Assembly (NCBI GenBank): GCA_002390825.1
Contig: DGQR01000045.1
Coordinates: 1-15,288, forward strand
DNA length: 15,288 nt
From: Rhodoferax sp. UBA4409
GTDB taxonomy: Bacteria; Pseudomonadota; Gammaproteobacteria; Burkholderiales; Burkholderiaceae_C
Direction of reading: 5' to 3'
In this document: piece by piece, positions 1 through 6,492 of the stretch
Numbering within the stretch: position 1 is the first letter of the stretch
Layout of the letters: every line of letters starts with the position of its first letter
Notes under the pieces: generated by a model
Database searches by the model: none
Told to the model about the DNA's origin: nothing
The model's input: only the letters and a program-made list of their open reading frames with translations
Program-made: the position numbers and the translations under genes

Positions 1-625
1 TGGCGGCAATATCTCTGCCTTTGCTACGGCTTGGCGCTTGTACACCCAGCAACTCCAAGTCCTCATCGCTGGCCTTGATCCAGTTAGCCAATTTGGCGAT
101 TTTTTTGACTGCCTCAACGTAGGCGCATAGGTCGGCTGCGAGCTTGGGGCGTAGATTGACATCCACGCTGATGGTCCAACCCATGTCTTTAGCACCCTGC
201 AAGATCGACATGACGTTGGTGTGCTCCGGGGGCACCAGCAGCAATGACCCGGTATGTAGCACCCCTGGTGGATGGGCTTTAAGCATGGTCAGCACGCTGT
301 CGACGGTGTAATCCCGGTCCGCGATACCTTCGCGGTAAAAGCCGTAGCTGGGTTGCCCATCTGTGATCTGCACCACCGCCAAAGAGGTGGGCAAGCGGCT
401 CTCGCCCGCAAGGACCTGTACACCGTCTTTTAGCAATTGCTGGCCCAGTTGCTGTCCGAATCGGTCAGTAGAGAGCGGGTTTAAATAGCCCACAGGTGCT
501 CCGCGCAACGCCGCTGCGCGAGCCATGTTGTAAGGGCTCCCCCCCATGAAGGGGCGCAGTGTTCCATCGGGCTGCGAGAGGCAGTCCATCAGCGCTTCGC
601 CGAGTACCCAAATAGATGTGGTCAT
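1..625 (-). CDS. PfkB-family carbohydrate kinase (fructokinase-like), 3' part missing
   Basis: The minus-strand frame is open from ATG 625 to the window edge (208 codons seen of a family usually about 300). The N-terminus MTTSIWVLGEALMDCL and the glycine motif GGSPYNMARAAALRG (about residues 28-42), followed by LSTDRFGQQL, are the first PfkB signature. GFYREGIADRDY (about 95-106) and VDVNLRPKL (about 154-162) fit fructokinase-like sugar kinases. The second signature, with the catalytic Asp (DTxGAGD), lies outside the window, so activity cannot be judged. The ATG overlaps the permease stop as ATGA (622-625), which implies translational coupling; there is no good Shine-Dalgarno of its own. Inferred role: ATP-dependent phosphorylation of the sugar imported by the neighbouring ABC transporter. 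A ribokinase or 2-keto-3-deoxygluconate kinase specificity cannot be excluded. Confidence 0.9.
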   Translation of the reverse strand, partial: MTTSIWVLGEALMDCLSQPDGTLRPFMGGSPYNMARAAALRGAPVGYLNPLSTDRFGQQLGQQLLKDGVQVLAGESRLPTSLAVVQITDGQPSYGFYREGIADRDYTVDSVLTMLKAHPPGVLHTGSLLLVPPEHTNVMSILQGAKDMGWTISVDVNLRPKLAADLCAYVEAVKKIAKLANWIKASDEDLELLGVQAPSRSKGRDIAA

Positions 626-1566
626 TTTTTCAAGAGTCGTTGACGACGGATCACATCAATCCAAACAGCCAAAATCACCACCGCGCCGATGGCCATCATC
701 TGCTTGAACTGCGAAATTTCCATCAGGTTCATGCCATTGCGGATCATGGTGATCAGTACGGCACCCAAAAGGCTGCCCCAAATACTTCCACGTCCGCCAA
801 AAAGTGAGGTGCCGCCCAAGATGACTGCCGCAATGGCATCCAACTCGAACATTTGGGCCATCTTGCCGCTGGAGGAGTCCATGCGTGCCATCAGTACCAG
901 TGCACCCAAAGCGCAGCTTAAACCCGACACCACATACACGCCTAACTTGTACCAGCGGATGTTGATACCGACTTGACGCGCACCCATTTCATTGGAGCCC
1001 ATCGCATACACATAGCGGCCTAGTTTGGTGCTCGACAAAATGAAAGCCATGACGACAAAGAAGACGCCGGTGATCCAAATGGGCATCGGAACGCCTAGGA
1101 ACTGGCCGTAGCCGATAAAGGGCAGGGGGTCAGGCATACCTGAGTTGTCAAAGCCACCAGTGGATTCGAAAGCAAGACCCCGCCACAGAGTCAAGCCGCC
1201 CAAAGTCACAATGAAAGAAGGGATGCCCACAAAAGCAACCAGGTAGCCGTTGAACAGTCCAACAGCTGCACCGATGGCAAAAGCGGCTGCGATACAGAGG
1301 TAGGGGTCAACGCCCAATTTGACCATCATGTGGCCGGCAACAGCACCTGCTAGCGCAGTCAATGCACCCACTGCCAAGTCGACACCGCCAGTCAAAATCA
1401 CAAATGTTTGGCCGCCCGCCAGCAGGGCAATTACAGAAGCCTGCACCAGAATGTTGGACAAATTGCCAGTGGTCAGAAAGTAGGGTGATGCTGCACTCAG
1501 CAAGGCCCCCAAAACCAAAACGGCCACTAAGGCTCCATACCATTCTTGGCGGGTGATGGACTTCAT
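622..1566 (-). CDS. Sugar ABC transporter permease, CUT2 family (RbsC/FrcC-like)
   Basis: This 314-residue, very hydrophobic protein has about 8-10 membrane segments and the typical length of RbsC-type permeases (about 320). Family landmarks are the early TGGVDLAVGALTALAG stretch (about 59-74), NGYLVAFVGIPSFIVTLGGL (about 106-125) and the cytoplasmic coupling-loop region AAVILGGTSLFGGRGSIWG (about 246-264), which contacts the ATPase. It forms the inner-membrane channel of a monosaccharide importer with the binding protein upstream and the ATPase encoded divergently at 2777. The start ATG at 1566 has GAGGA (1576-1580) nine bases upstream. An intrinsic terminator directly precedes that ribosome site, so this gene is probably made at lower level than the binding protein. 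Substrate is not readable from sequence; fructose, ribose or another ketose/pentose are candidates. Confidence 0.93.
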   Translation of the reverse strand: MKSITRQEWYGALVAVLVLGALLSAASPYFLTTGNLSNILVQASVIALLAGGQTFVILTGGVDLAVGALTALAGAVAGHMMVKLGVDPYLCIAAAFAIGAAVGLFNGYLVAFVGIPSFIVTLGGLTLWRGLAFESTGGFDNSGMPDPLPFIGYGQFLGVPMPIWITGVFFVVMAFILSSTKLGRYVYAMGSNEMGARQVGINIRWYKLGVYVVSGLSCALGALVLMARMDSSSGKMAQMFELDAIAAVILGGTSLFGGRGSIWGSLLGAVLITMIRNGMNLMEISQFKQMMAIGAVVILAVWIDVIRRQRLLKK

Positions 1567-1580
1567 GAAATCAATTCCTC

Positions 1581-1617
1581 AAATAAAAAAAATGACGACC
1601 GCTCTGCAGCGGTCGTC
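1581..1617 (-). terminator. Intrinsic terminator between binding-protein and permease genes
   Basis: A perfect 10-bp GC-rich stem (GACGACCGCT paired with AGCGGTCGTC, 1594-1617) with a 4-nt loop is followed, in the minus-strand direction, by one A and eight consecutive T (1593-1585). This is a textbook Rho-independent terminator. It sits inside what should be one operon, 15-20 bases before the permease ribosome-binding site. The likely role is partial termination, giving more binding protein than permease and kinase. Confidence 0.88.
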
Positions 1618-1620
1618 CGG

Positions 1621-1642
1621 GCCCGGTGGTCACCCACTGGGC
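1621..1642 (-). other. Second, imperfect hairpin upstream of the intercistronic terminator
   Basis: The 22-nt segment folds as GCCC/GGGC, one mismatch, then GTGG/CCAC around a small loop. It lies just after the binding-protein stop codon and immediately before the strong terminator hairpin. Tandem stems at a 3' end typically protect the upstream message from exonucleases. This role is inferred; only the pairing is seen. Confidence 0.45.
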
Positions 1643-1654
1643 GTGAGCAAAAAC

Positions 1655-2611
1655 TTATTTCACTTTCATGAACTGCGCCACGCCAGAGTCTTTGGCGAAC
1701 TGGTCCACGTTGGAAGGCAGCACCAGGAATGAGCCGGTATCGATGCGGGCGTCTACCTTTTTGCCTTCTGCAGCGGCAATCGCTGTTTCGACACCTACTT
1801 GGCCGATCTTGGCCAACATCTGCGCAGCGTTGGCAGACTGCCAGCCTTGCTTCATCATGTCTAGACCGCCGGGGGAGCCGTCAAAACCAGCAATCTTCAC
1901 GTCGCCGGCTTTCTTGCCTGCAGCCATCAGGGCTGCTTTGGCACCGAGTGCGCCGCCGTCCCAAGCACAGGCAATCACCTTGACGCCGGGGTTGGCGCGC
2001 ATCGCAGTCTCAACGCCGTTTTGCGCCATTGTTTGATCCCAGGTCGTAGAGACTTCTACCACTTTGACGTTCTTGCGCTTGGCATTCAGGCCGTCGAGAA
2101 AGCCCTTCTTGCGCTCTTGACCTGTCGACTGACCCAAATCGCCCGTGATGTAGATCACGGTGTCGCCGTCTTTGACCTGGTCAGCAGTCCAGTCACCTTG
2201 CACCATCGCGGCCTTGATGTTGTCAGTCGCCACATAGGAAGTGATTTTTGCGCCGGAGATGCCAGTGTCTACCGCCACCACCTTGATGCCGGCCGCCAGT
2301 GCTTTGTTGATGGCCGGTGCAATGCCTGCGCTGTCCACCGGAGCAATTGCAATGGCGTTCACTTTGCGAGTGATCATGTCCTCAACAATGGCCAACTGCT
2401 TGGAGAGTTCGCCTTTTTCTGCTGCCAATTCAATGAATTTCACGCCGGCCTTTTGACCAGCTTTCTTAGCGCCACCGTTGATCAAGGTCCAACCTTCGTT
2501 GGTATTGCCATTGGTGATGTAGGCAATAGTGGTTTCTGCGGCAGCGGCAGACATCAGGCCGGCGGTGGCCATCGCGATGGCCAAGCGGCCCAGCATGCGT
2601 TTGGTGATCAT
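1655..2611 (-). CDS. Periplasmic sugar-binding protein of ABC transporter (RbsB/FrcB-like)
   Basis: This 318-residue protein begins with a Sec signal peptide: basic MITKRMLGR, hydrophobic core, and probable cleavage after SAAAA (about residue 25). The mature part is a type-I periplasmic binding fold (Peripla_BP_4/LacI-like): IAYITNGNTNEGW near the start, IAIAPVDSAGIAPAINKALAAGIKV (split here as IAIAPVDSAG, about 87-96, then INKALAAGIKVVAVDTG), YITGDLGQSTGQERKKGF, and CAWDGGALGAKAAL. It captures a monosaccharide in the periplasm and delivers it to the permease. The start ATG 2611 is supported by GGAG (plus-strand CTCC 2619-2622) seven bases upstream. It is the first gene of the leftward arm, and a strong terminator follows it. 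Specificity is unknown; the single-domain partner ATPase favours an Frc-type system over a classic Rbs system. Confidence 0.93.
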   Translation of the reverse strand: MITKRMLGRLAIAMATAGLMSAAAAETTIAYITNGNTNEGWTLINGGAKKAGQKAGVKFIELAAEKGELSKQLAIVEDMITRKVNAIAIAPVDSAGIAPAINKALAAGIKVVAVDTGISGAKITSYVATDNIKAAMVQGDWTADQVKDGDTVIYITGDLGQSTGQERKKGFLDGLNAKRKNVKVVEVSTTWDQTMAQNGVETAMRANPGVKVIACAWDGGALGAKAALMAAGKKAGDVKIAGFDGSPGGLDMMKQGWQSANAAQMLAKIGQVGVETAIAAAEGKKVDARIDTGSFLVLPSNVDQFAKDSGVAQFMKVK

Positions 2612-2776
2612 TCGTTATCTCCGTTGTGGTTTGAATTAGCAGCTGTGGTGGATTCCATGGCTTGCTGGAGCCAAATTACAGCAGAGTTTTATTTAATTAA
2701 ATCTAGTAGTTTTACTAATACGATTCCGTGTCGGGTTCTGGCATGCTTGTACCCAATTTCCTGAAACAGGTCCACC
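2612..2776. promoter_or_regulatory. Divergent control region of the sugar locus
   Basis: This 165-bp region separates the two divergent arms and is the most AT-rich part of the locus (about 2687-2725). It contains the perfect palindrome ATTTAATTAAAT (2691-2702) and, two bases on, the inverted repeat TAGTA-N4-TACTA (2704-2717), candidates for repressor binding. On the minus strand an extended -10-like TGCTGTAAT (2683-2675) would place a start near 2668, with no good -35, which suits a regulated promoter. For the plus strand, TACGAT (2719-2724) is a weak -10 candidate. The elements are seen; their function is inferred. Confidence 0.45.
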
Positions 2777-3565
2777 ATGACATCCAAACAACCAGTTCTG
2801 CAGATTACCAATCTGACCAAGCATTACGGTGGCGTGAAGGCTCTGACCGATGCCAGTTTCCGCCTGCTACCCGGCGAGCACGCCGCGATCGTCGGTGACA
2901 ACGGTGCTGGCAAAAGCACCTTTGTTCGCTTGATCACCGGCGTAGAGCAGCCCAACTCAGGGGACATCAATCTGGACGGCCAAAGCGTCCACTTCAGCTC
3001 TCCCTTGGATGCACGCGACCAGGGTATTGAAACGGTCTACCAGACGCTTGCATTGGCCGAAGACCTTGATGTACCCGCCAACATCTTCTTGGGCCGTGAA
3101 ATCACGCGCTTGGCGCTCGGCCCTTTGTCAGTGTTGAATCACAAGGCCATGCGGGAGCAGTCTGCCTCGATGTTGTCAACAACCGGCGTAAAGATTCAAG
3201 ACATGTCCGAGAGCCTTCGGGGCATGTCGGGCGGCCAGCGTCAGTGTGTGGCGATTGCCCGTGCCGCCGGTTTTGCGAAGAAGCTCATCATTCTTGATGA
3301 GCCTACTGCCGCATTGGGGGTCGCGGAGACTGCACGGGTCGAACAGATCATCAAGGGCCTGAAGCAACAAGGCATACCGCTGATCATCATCAGCCACAAC
3401 TTGCGCCAGGTGTTCGATTTGGTGGATCGGATATGGGTGTTCCGCCAGGGTCGCATCATTTGCAGCCGCTTGACCAGAGAGACCAATCCGGAAGAAATTG
3501 TGGGCCTCATCACAGGCGCCATTGATCCGGCCACACTGCAATCCGCGGAGGCCGTCGCATGCTGA
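2777..3565 (+). CDS. frcA: Sugar ABC transporter ATPase, single-domain CUT2 type (FrcA-like)
   Basis: This 262-residue ATPase has all nucleotide-binding motifs: Walker A GDNGAGKS (40-47), Q-loop Q89 in ETVYQTLAL, signature LRGMSGGQRQ (147-156), Walker B LIILDEPT (170-177) and switch His207 in ISHN. CUT2 transporters usually use a fused double ATPase of about 500 residues (RbsA). This protein has one domain, as in the fructose transporter ATPase FrcA, which it also resembles in GIETVYQ and IFLGREI. It powers import through the permease encoded on the other strand. An in-frame TGA at 2762 bounds the start, leaving ATG 2777; the ribosome site (AGGT) is weak. The gene overlaps the next one by 7 nt. 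The symbol is assigned by architecture and motif likeness, not a search; the substrate could differ from fructose. Confidence 0.9.
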   Translation: MTSKQPVLQITNLTKHYGGVKALTDASFRLLPGEHAAIVGDNGAGKSTFVRLITGVEQPNSGDINLDGQSVHFSSPLDARDQGIETVYQTLALAEDLDVPANIFLGREITRLALGPLSVLNHKAMREQSASMLSTTGVKIQDMSESLRGMSGGQRQCVAIARAAGFAKKLIILDEPTAALGVAETARVEQIIKGLKQQGIPLIIISHNLRQVFDLVDRIWVFRQGRIICSRLTRETNPEEIVGLITGAIDPATLQSAEAVAC

Positions 3566-3996
3566 AAGGTCTTGATTCCTTGTTGACACCCGAGTTGCTG
3601 ATGCACCTGTCTGCAATGGGGCACGGCGAGTGGGTTGCGGTGGTGGACGCCAATTTCACCGCAGATTTCTTGGGCAAAGGCAAAGCGCTAGTCCGCTTGC
3701 CCGGGCACAGCTTGGAGAGGGTGAGCAAAGCCGTTTTGTCGGTTTTCCCCTTGGCTGAAGACGTCGCTTGTCCCGCTGCTTATATGCAGGTTTGCCACAG
3801 CCCGGAAGGTCACCAGACCGCTGCGCAGGCCTCTGTGGTGGCTTTGTTATCGCACGAAGGGCTGCCCGCCAGCAGGGTGGAAGCGGTAGAGCGCTTTGCG
3901 TTTTACGAGAAGATCAAAGGCGCCAGCGTCATCGTCCAAAGCGGCGAAGCCACTGCGTATGGAAATGCCATGTTCTGCAAGGGCGTTATCCTTTGA
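3559..3996 (+). CDS. fucU: RbsD/FucU-family sugar mutarotase
   Basis: This 145-residue protein has the normal family length (about 140). The N-terminus MLKGLDSLLTPELL, the motif MGHGEWVAVVDANF (20-33) with catalytic-type His22 and Asp30, and the C-terminal RFAFYEKIKGASVIVQSGE plus AYGNAMFCKGVI (about 112-145) are the conserved blocks of FucU. Members interconvert alpha and beta (pyranose/furanose) anomers of free sugars in the cytoplasm as a multimer, supplying the form the kinase or isomerase uses. The start overlaps the ATPase stop by 7 nt, so the two are translationally coupled. The exact sugar is not readable; FucU likeness is stronger than RbsD likeness. Confidence 0.9.
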   Translation: MLKGLDSLLTPELLMHLSAMGHGEWVAVVDANFTADFLGKGKALVRLPGHSLERVSKAVLSVFPLAEDVACPAAYMQVCHSPEGHQTAAQASVVALLSHEGLPASRVEAVERFAFYEKIKGASVIVQSGEATAYGNAMFCKGVIL

Positions 3997-4035
3997 GTGC
4001 GAGCTGGCACCGCCAGCGCTCAGGGGAACTATCGT

Positions 4036-4713
4036 ATGACTAAAATTTTTCTCGACTCCGCGCGCGTGGAGTCATGGGCTCTCCCGGCAGGCTGTCCACC
4101 GGTGCAAGGGGTCACTACCAACCCCAGCTTGGTGTTTCAAGCGGGGCTCCCGGTCACTCTCGCTACCTATGTAGGTTTGATTTCAGCTGTCGCAGACCAC
4201 GGTTTCGCTGAATTGATGGTTCAGTTGCCCTACATTCAACCGGAGCAAGCAAGAGAATGGCTCAAAGTGCTACAGCCGGCGGCGCTGGCCCGGGGCGTGC
4301 AATTAACGATCAAGCTGCCCTGCGCACCCGATTGGGAGGCATGTATCGACGCAGTTCGGGCTGAGCAGCAAGACGTGTTGCTCACGGGGCTCTCCAATGC
4401 TGTGCAGCTCTTGTGGGCAAAACACAAAGGCGTGCAATATGTGGCGCCCTATGTGGGCCGCCTCGCGAACGACGGCCGCAATGTCTGGGCGCTGATGGAG
4501 GCATGCGTGGCAGTGCAAGCCAGTGGCCCGCGGCTTTTGGCCGCGAGTATCAAAACGCCCGAAGTGTTGGGCCAGCTGGTAGCCGTCGGTGCTGCCGCTG
4601 TGACTCTGCCACCCGCGAGTCTGATTGCGTGGTGTACCGACTCGCTGACCCAAAATGCCGTGAAGCAGTTTGATCTGGATATCCAATCCAGTCTCAAAAT
4701 CGGACAACACTGA
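4036..4713 (+). CDS. Transaldolase-family protein, fructose-6-phosphate aldolase (FSA)-like
   Basis: This 225-residue protein matches the length of FSA/small transaldolases (about 220). Visible key residues are Asp7 (IFLDSA), Asn29 (GVTTNPS), Gln63 (MVQLPY), Schiff-base Lys93 (LTIKLP), Tyr139 and Arg142 in YVAPYVGR, and the phosphate-loop region LAASIKTPEVLG then AVTLPP. The Tyr in APYV occurs in FSA, where true transaldolases have Phe. Known FSA chemistry is reversible cleavage of fructose 6-phosphate to dihydroxyacetone and glyceraldehyde 3-phosphate. ATG 4036 is chosen over an in-frame GTG at 3997 because AGGGGA (4022-4027) lies at proper spacing and MTKIFLD matches the family N-terminus. 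It is the last gene of the rightward sugar arm and would act on the product of the PfkB kinase (inference). Confidence 0.88.
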   Translation: MTKIFLDSARVESWALPAGCPPVQGVTTNPSLVFQAGLPVTLATYVGLISAVADHGFAELMVQLPYIQPEQAREWLKVLQPAALARGVQLTIKLPCAPDWEACIDAVRAEQQDVLLTGLSNAVQLLWAKHKGVQYVAPYVGRLANDGRNVWALMEACVAVQASGPRLLAASIKTPEVLGQLVAVGAAAVTLPPASLIAWCTDSLTQNAVKQFDLDIQSSLKIGQH

Positions 4714-4764
4714 TTGCTTTAGTGGGGCATAGCCCCTCAGCCTGCTCGATCGTGGGCGATTCGC

Positions 4765-4803
4765 GATACTCGCCACCCAGCTATGTTGCTGGGTGGCAGT
4801 ATC
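4765..4803 (+). other. Long near-perfect hairpin just upstream of the photolyase cassette
   Basis: GATACT (4765-4770) pairs with AGTATC (4798-4803) and GCCACCCAGC (4772-4781) pairs with GCTGGGTGGC (4788-4797). This gives 16 base pairs, one bulged C (4771) and a TATGTT loop. No T-run follows on either strand, so it is not a classical intrinsic terminator. It ends seven bases before the ATG at 4811 and holds the only G-rich sequence that could serve as a ribosome site. It may end transcription of the sugar arm, or restrict translation of the first photolyase gene. A smaller GGGGC-ATA-GCCCC stem lies further upstream (about 4724-4736). Confidence 0.7.
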
Positions 4804-4810
4804 CGGGTTT

Positions 4811-6355
4811 ATGTCGTACAGCGTAGTTTGGTTCAAAAAAGATCTCCGACTGCATGACCACGCTGCTTTGCAGCAGGCCTTGGCGGCTGGCCCTGTCTTA
4901 TGCGTCTTCTGCGTAGAGCCCCATCTGTGGCGCCAACCGGATGCCTCAACCCAGCATTACCGCTTTGTGATCGAGTGTTTGCGCGATCTCTGGTCCGAAC
5001 TTCGATCGGTGGGCCTGAAACTCCACGTGATGACCTCAGATGCGCCAGATTTTCTGGCGCGACTTTTCGCGGTGTCGCCTTTCAAAAGGCTTTACTCCCA
5101 TCAAGAAACGGGCAACGGCGCGAGTTTTCAGCGGGATATCGCCGTCGCTCGTTGGTGCCGCGCACATGGGGTAGCGTGGCATGAGGTAGCTCAGTTCGGC
5201 GTGCAACGCGGGCGCGCCAACCGTGACGTTTGGAATCGCCACTGGCATGGCCATATGAGCCTGCCGCAGTCGACTTTGCCCAACGCGTCTGCGTATGACA
5301 CTGTGCCATTGCCCTGGGTAGAGCCACCTCCGCCAGATGCTCTCACCCTGGGCTTGCAGCAACCCGATAAGTCCCGTCGTCAAGCGGGCGGCCGTGCCAT
5401 CGGGCTGCAGCTGCTGCACAGTTTCATTGCGGACAGGAGCCGACAATACCGCGGTGGAATCTCTTCGCCGCTCAGGGCCGTGGACGCTTGTTCCCGCTTG
5501 TCGCCCTACCTGACTTGGGGTTGCCTCAGCGTGCGCGAGGTGTGGCAAGCGGTGCAGTACCGCTGCGCCAGTGAAGCGCCACCAGCGCCCAAGCACCTTG
5601 CGGGGCTGAATGCGTTTGGTAGCCGTCTGCATTGGCATTGCCACTTCATTCAAAAGCTCGAGTCTGAGCCCGGCATCGAGTTTCACAACATGCACTGTGG
5701 GTACGACGGGCTGCGCGAGAGCGAGCACAAGCCCGAGCATTTTGCGGCGCTTGTCTCCGGGCGCACTGGCTGGCCATTGGTGGATGCCTGTGTTGCGATG
5801 CTTCGCGAGACCGGCTGGATTAATTTCCGGATGCGCGCGATGCTGGTGTCCGTCGCAGCGTATCCGCTGTGGTTGCACTGGCGGCCGGTGGGCGAGTGGT
5901 TGGCCACCGAGTTTTTGGACTACGAGCCGGGCATCCACTGGAGCCAAATGCAAATGCAGTCGGGCACCACGGGGATCAACACTGCGCGCATCTACAACCC
6001 GATCAAACAAGCACGCGACCAGGACCCGGAAGGCCGTTTCGTCCGTGAGTGGTTACCGGCGATGCGCAAGGTGCCCGACACCTGGCTGTTTGAGCCCTGG
6101 CGTATGCCTGCGGAGATGCAACTGCGTTGCGGGCTCCGTGTGGGCGGTCCGGACGCGGACATTCCGACCCCATTGGTCGACTTGGAGCGCGCCACGCGGT
6201 TGGCAAAAGTCCGCTTGTTTGCGCTGCGTGCCCAGCCGGAGGTTAAAGCTGCAAAAGCGGCCATTGTTCGGCAGCATGGATCGAGGACGTTTGTGCGCAA
6301 ACGGGCAGGCAAAGCGCCGCTGGTTGCGGTCCCTGCTCAACTGGAGTTGCTATGA
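4811..6355 (+). CDS. Cryptochrome/photolyase-family FAD-binding protein (atypical clade)
   Basis: This 514-residue flavoprotein has the N-terminal alpha/beta antenna domain (about 3-135; VVWFKKDLRLHDHAAL) and a C-terminal all-helical FAD domain (about 200-430). Landmarks are SPYLTWGCLSVREVW, HWHCHFIQKLE, TGWPLVDACVAMLRETGW and INTARIYNPIKQA. Classical CPD photolyases have N-N-G-G-W-Q-W beside the flavin; here the aligned stretch is HWSQMQM (376-382), so the flavin-proximal Trp is Met380 and the Asn near flavin N5 is His376. The basic tail (about 470-500) could aid DNA binding. ATG 4811 is used; a GTG at 4793 lies within a hairpin. The stop overlaps the next start as ATGA. DNA repair or light sensing is likely, but the lesion specificity is unknown. 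Confidence 0.9.
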   Translation: MSYSVVWFKKDLRLHDHAALQQALAAGPVLCVFCVEPHLWRQPDASTQHYRFVIECLRDLWSELRSVGLKLHVMTSDAPDFLARLFAVSPFKRLYSHQETGNGASFQRDIAVARWCRAHGVAWHEVAQFGVQRGRANRDVWNRHWHGHMSLPQSTLPNASAYDTVPLPWVEPPPPDALTLGLQQPDKSRRQAGGRAIGLQLLHSFIADRSRQYRGGISSPLRAVDACSRLSPYLTWGCLSVREVWQAVQYRCASEAPPAPKHLAGLNAFGSRLHWHCHFIQKLESEPGIEFHNMHCGYDGLRESEHKPEHFAALVSGRTGWPLVDACVAMLRETGWINFRMRAMLVSVAAYPLWLHWRPVGEWLATEFLDYEPGIHWSQMQMQSGTTGINTARIYNPIKQARDQDPEGRFVREWLPAMRKVPDTWLFEPWRMPAEMQLRCGLRVGGPDADIPTPLVDLERATRLAKVRLFALRAQPEVKAAKAAIVRQHGSRTFVRKRAGKAPLVAVPAQLELL

Positions 6356-6492
6356 AAATGCGAAAGAAAAGCGATCTGCCATCCAAGCAGTGTGCGACCT
6401 GTGGTCTGCCGTTTCAATGGCGCAAAAAATGGGAAAAGGTCTGGGCTGAAGTGAAGTACTGCTCTGAGCGCTGCAAGCGCGGCGGGCGGTGA
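6352..6492 (+). CDS. DUF2256 small four-cysteine protein
   Basis: This 46-residue gene is easily missed because of its size. The protein is very basic and has Cys14 and Cys17 (CATC) plus Cys37 and Cys41 (CSERC), a CX2C-X19-CX3C arrangement suited to binding one zinc ion. LPFQWRKKWEKVW between the pairs is the hallmark of DUF2256. It starts in an ATGA overlap with the upstream photolyase and ends in a GTGA overlap with the DASH gene, so it is translated as part of the photolyase cassette. Its function is unknown. The location and basic zinc-finger-like nature suggest a role in nucleic-acid contact or in assisting the flavoproteins (inference). Confidence 0.88.
   Translation: MKMRKKSDLPSKQCATCGLPFQWRKKWEKVWAEVKYCSERCKRGGR

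Noticed and set aside
2691..2724. Mobile-element end or attachment site in the AT-rich island
   Set aside because: There are no flanking direct repeats, transposase or integrase, and genes on both sides form a sensible pathway.
2021..2764. Plus-strand open frame across the binding-protein gene and divergent promoter
   Set aside because: It is antisense to the clear periplasmic binding protein and has no recognisable domain.
3997..4035. GTG start giving 13 extra residues on the FSA-like protein
   Set aside because: AGGGGA lies before ATG 4036 and the family N-terminus begins at MTKIFLD.
4723..4737. GGGGC-ATA-GCCCC stem as terminator of the aldolase gene
   Set aside because: It has only five pairs and no T-run; it may contribute but cannot be called on its own.
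5036..6010. Long minus-strand open frame inside the first photolyase-like gene
   Set aside because: Its translation has no family likeness, it is antisense to a well-supported protein, and GC-rich codon bias readily opens such frames.
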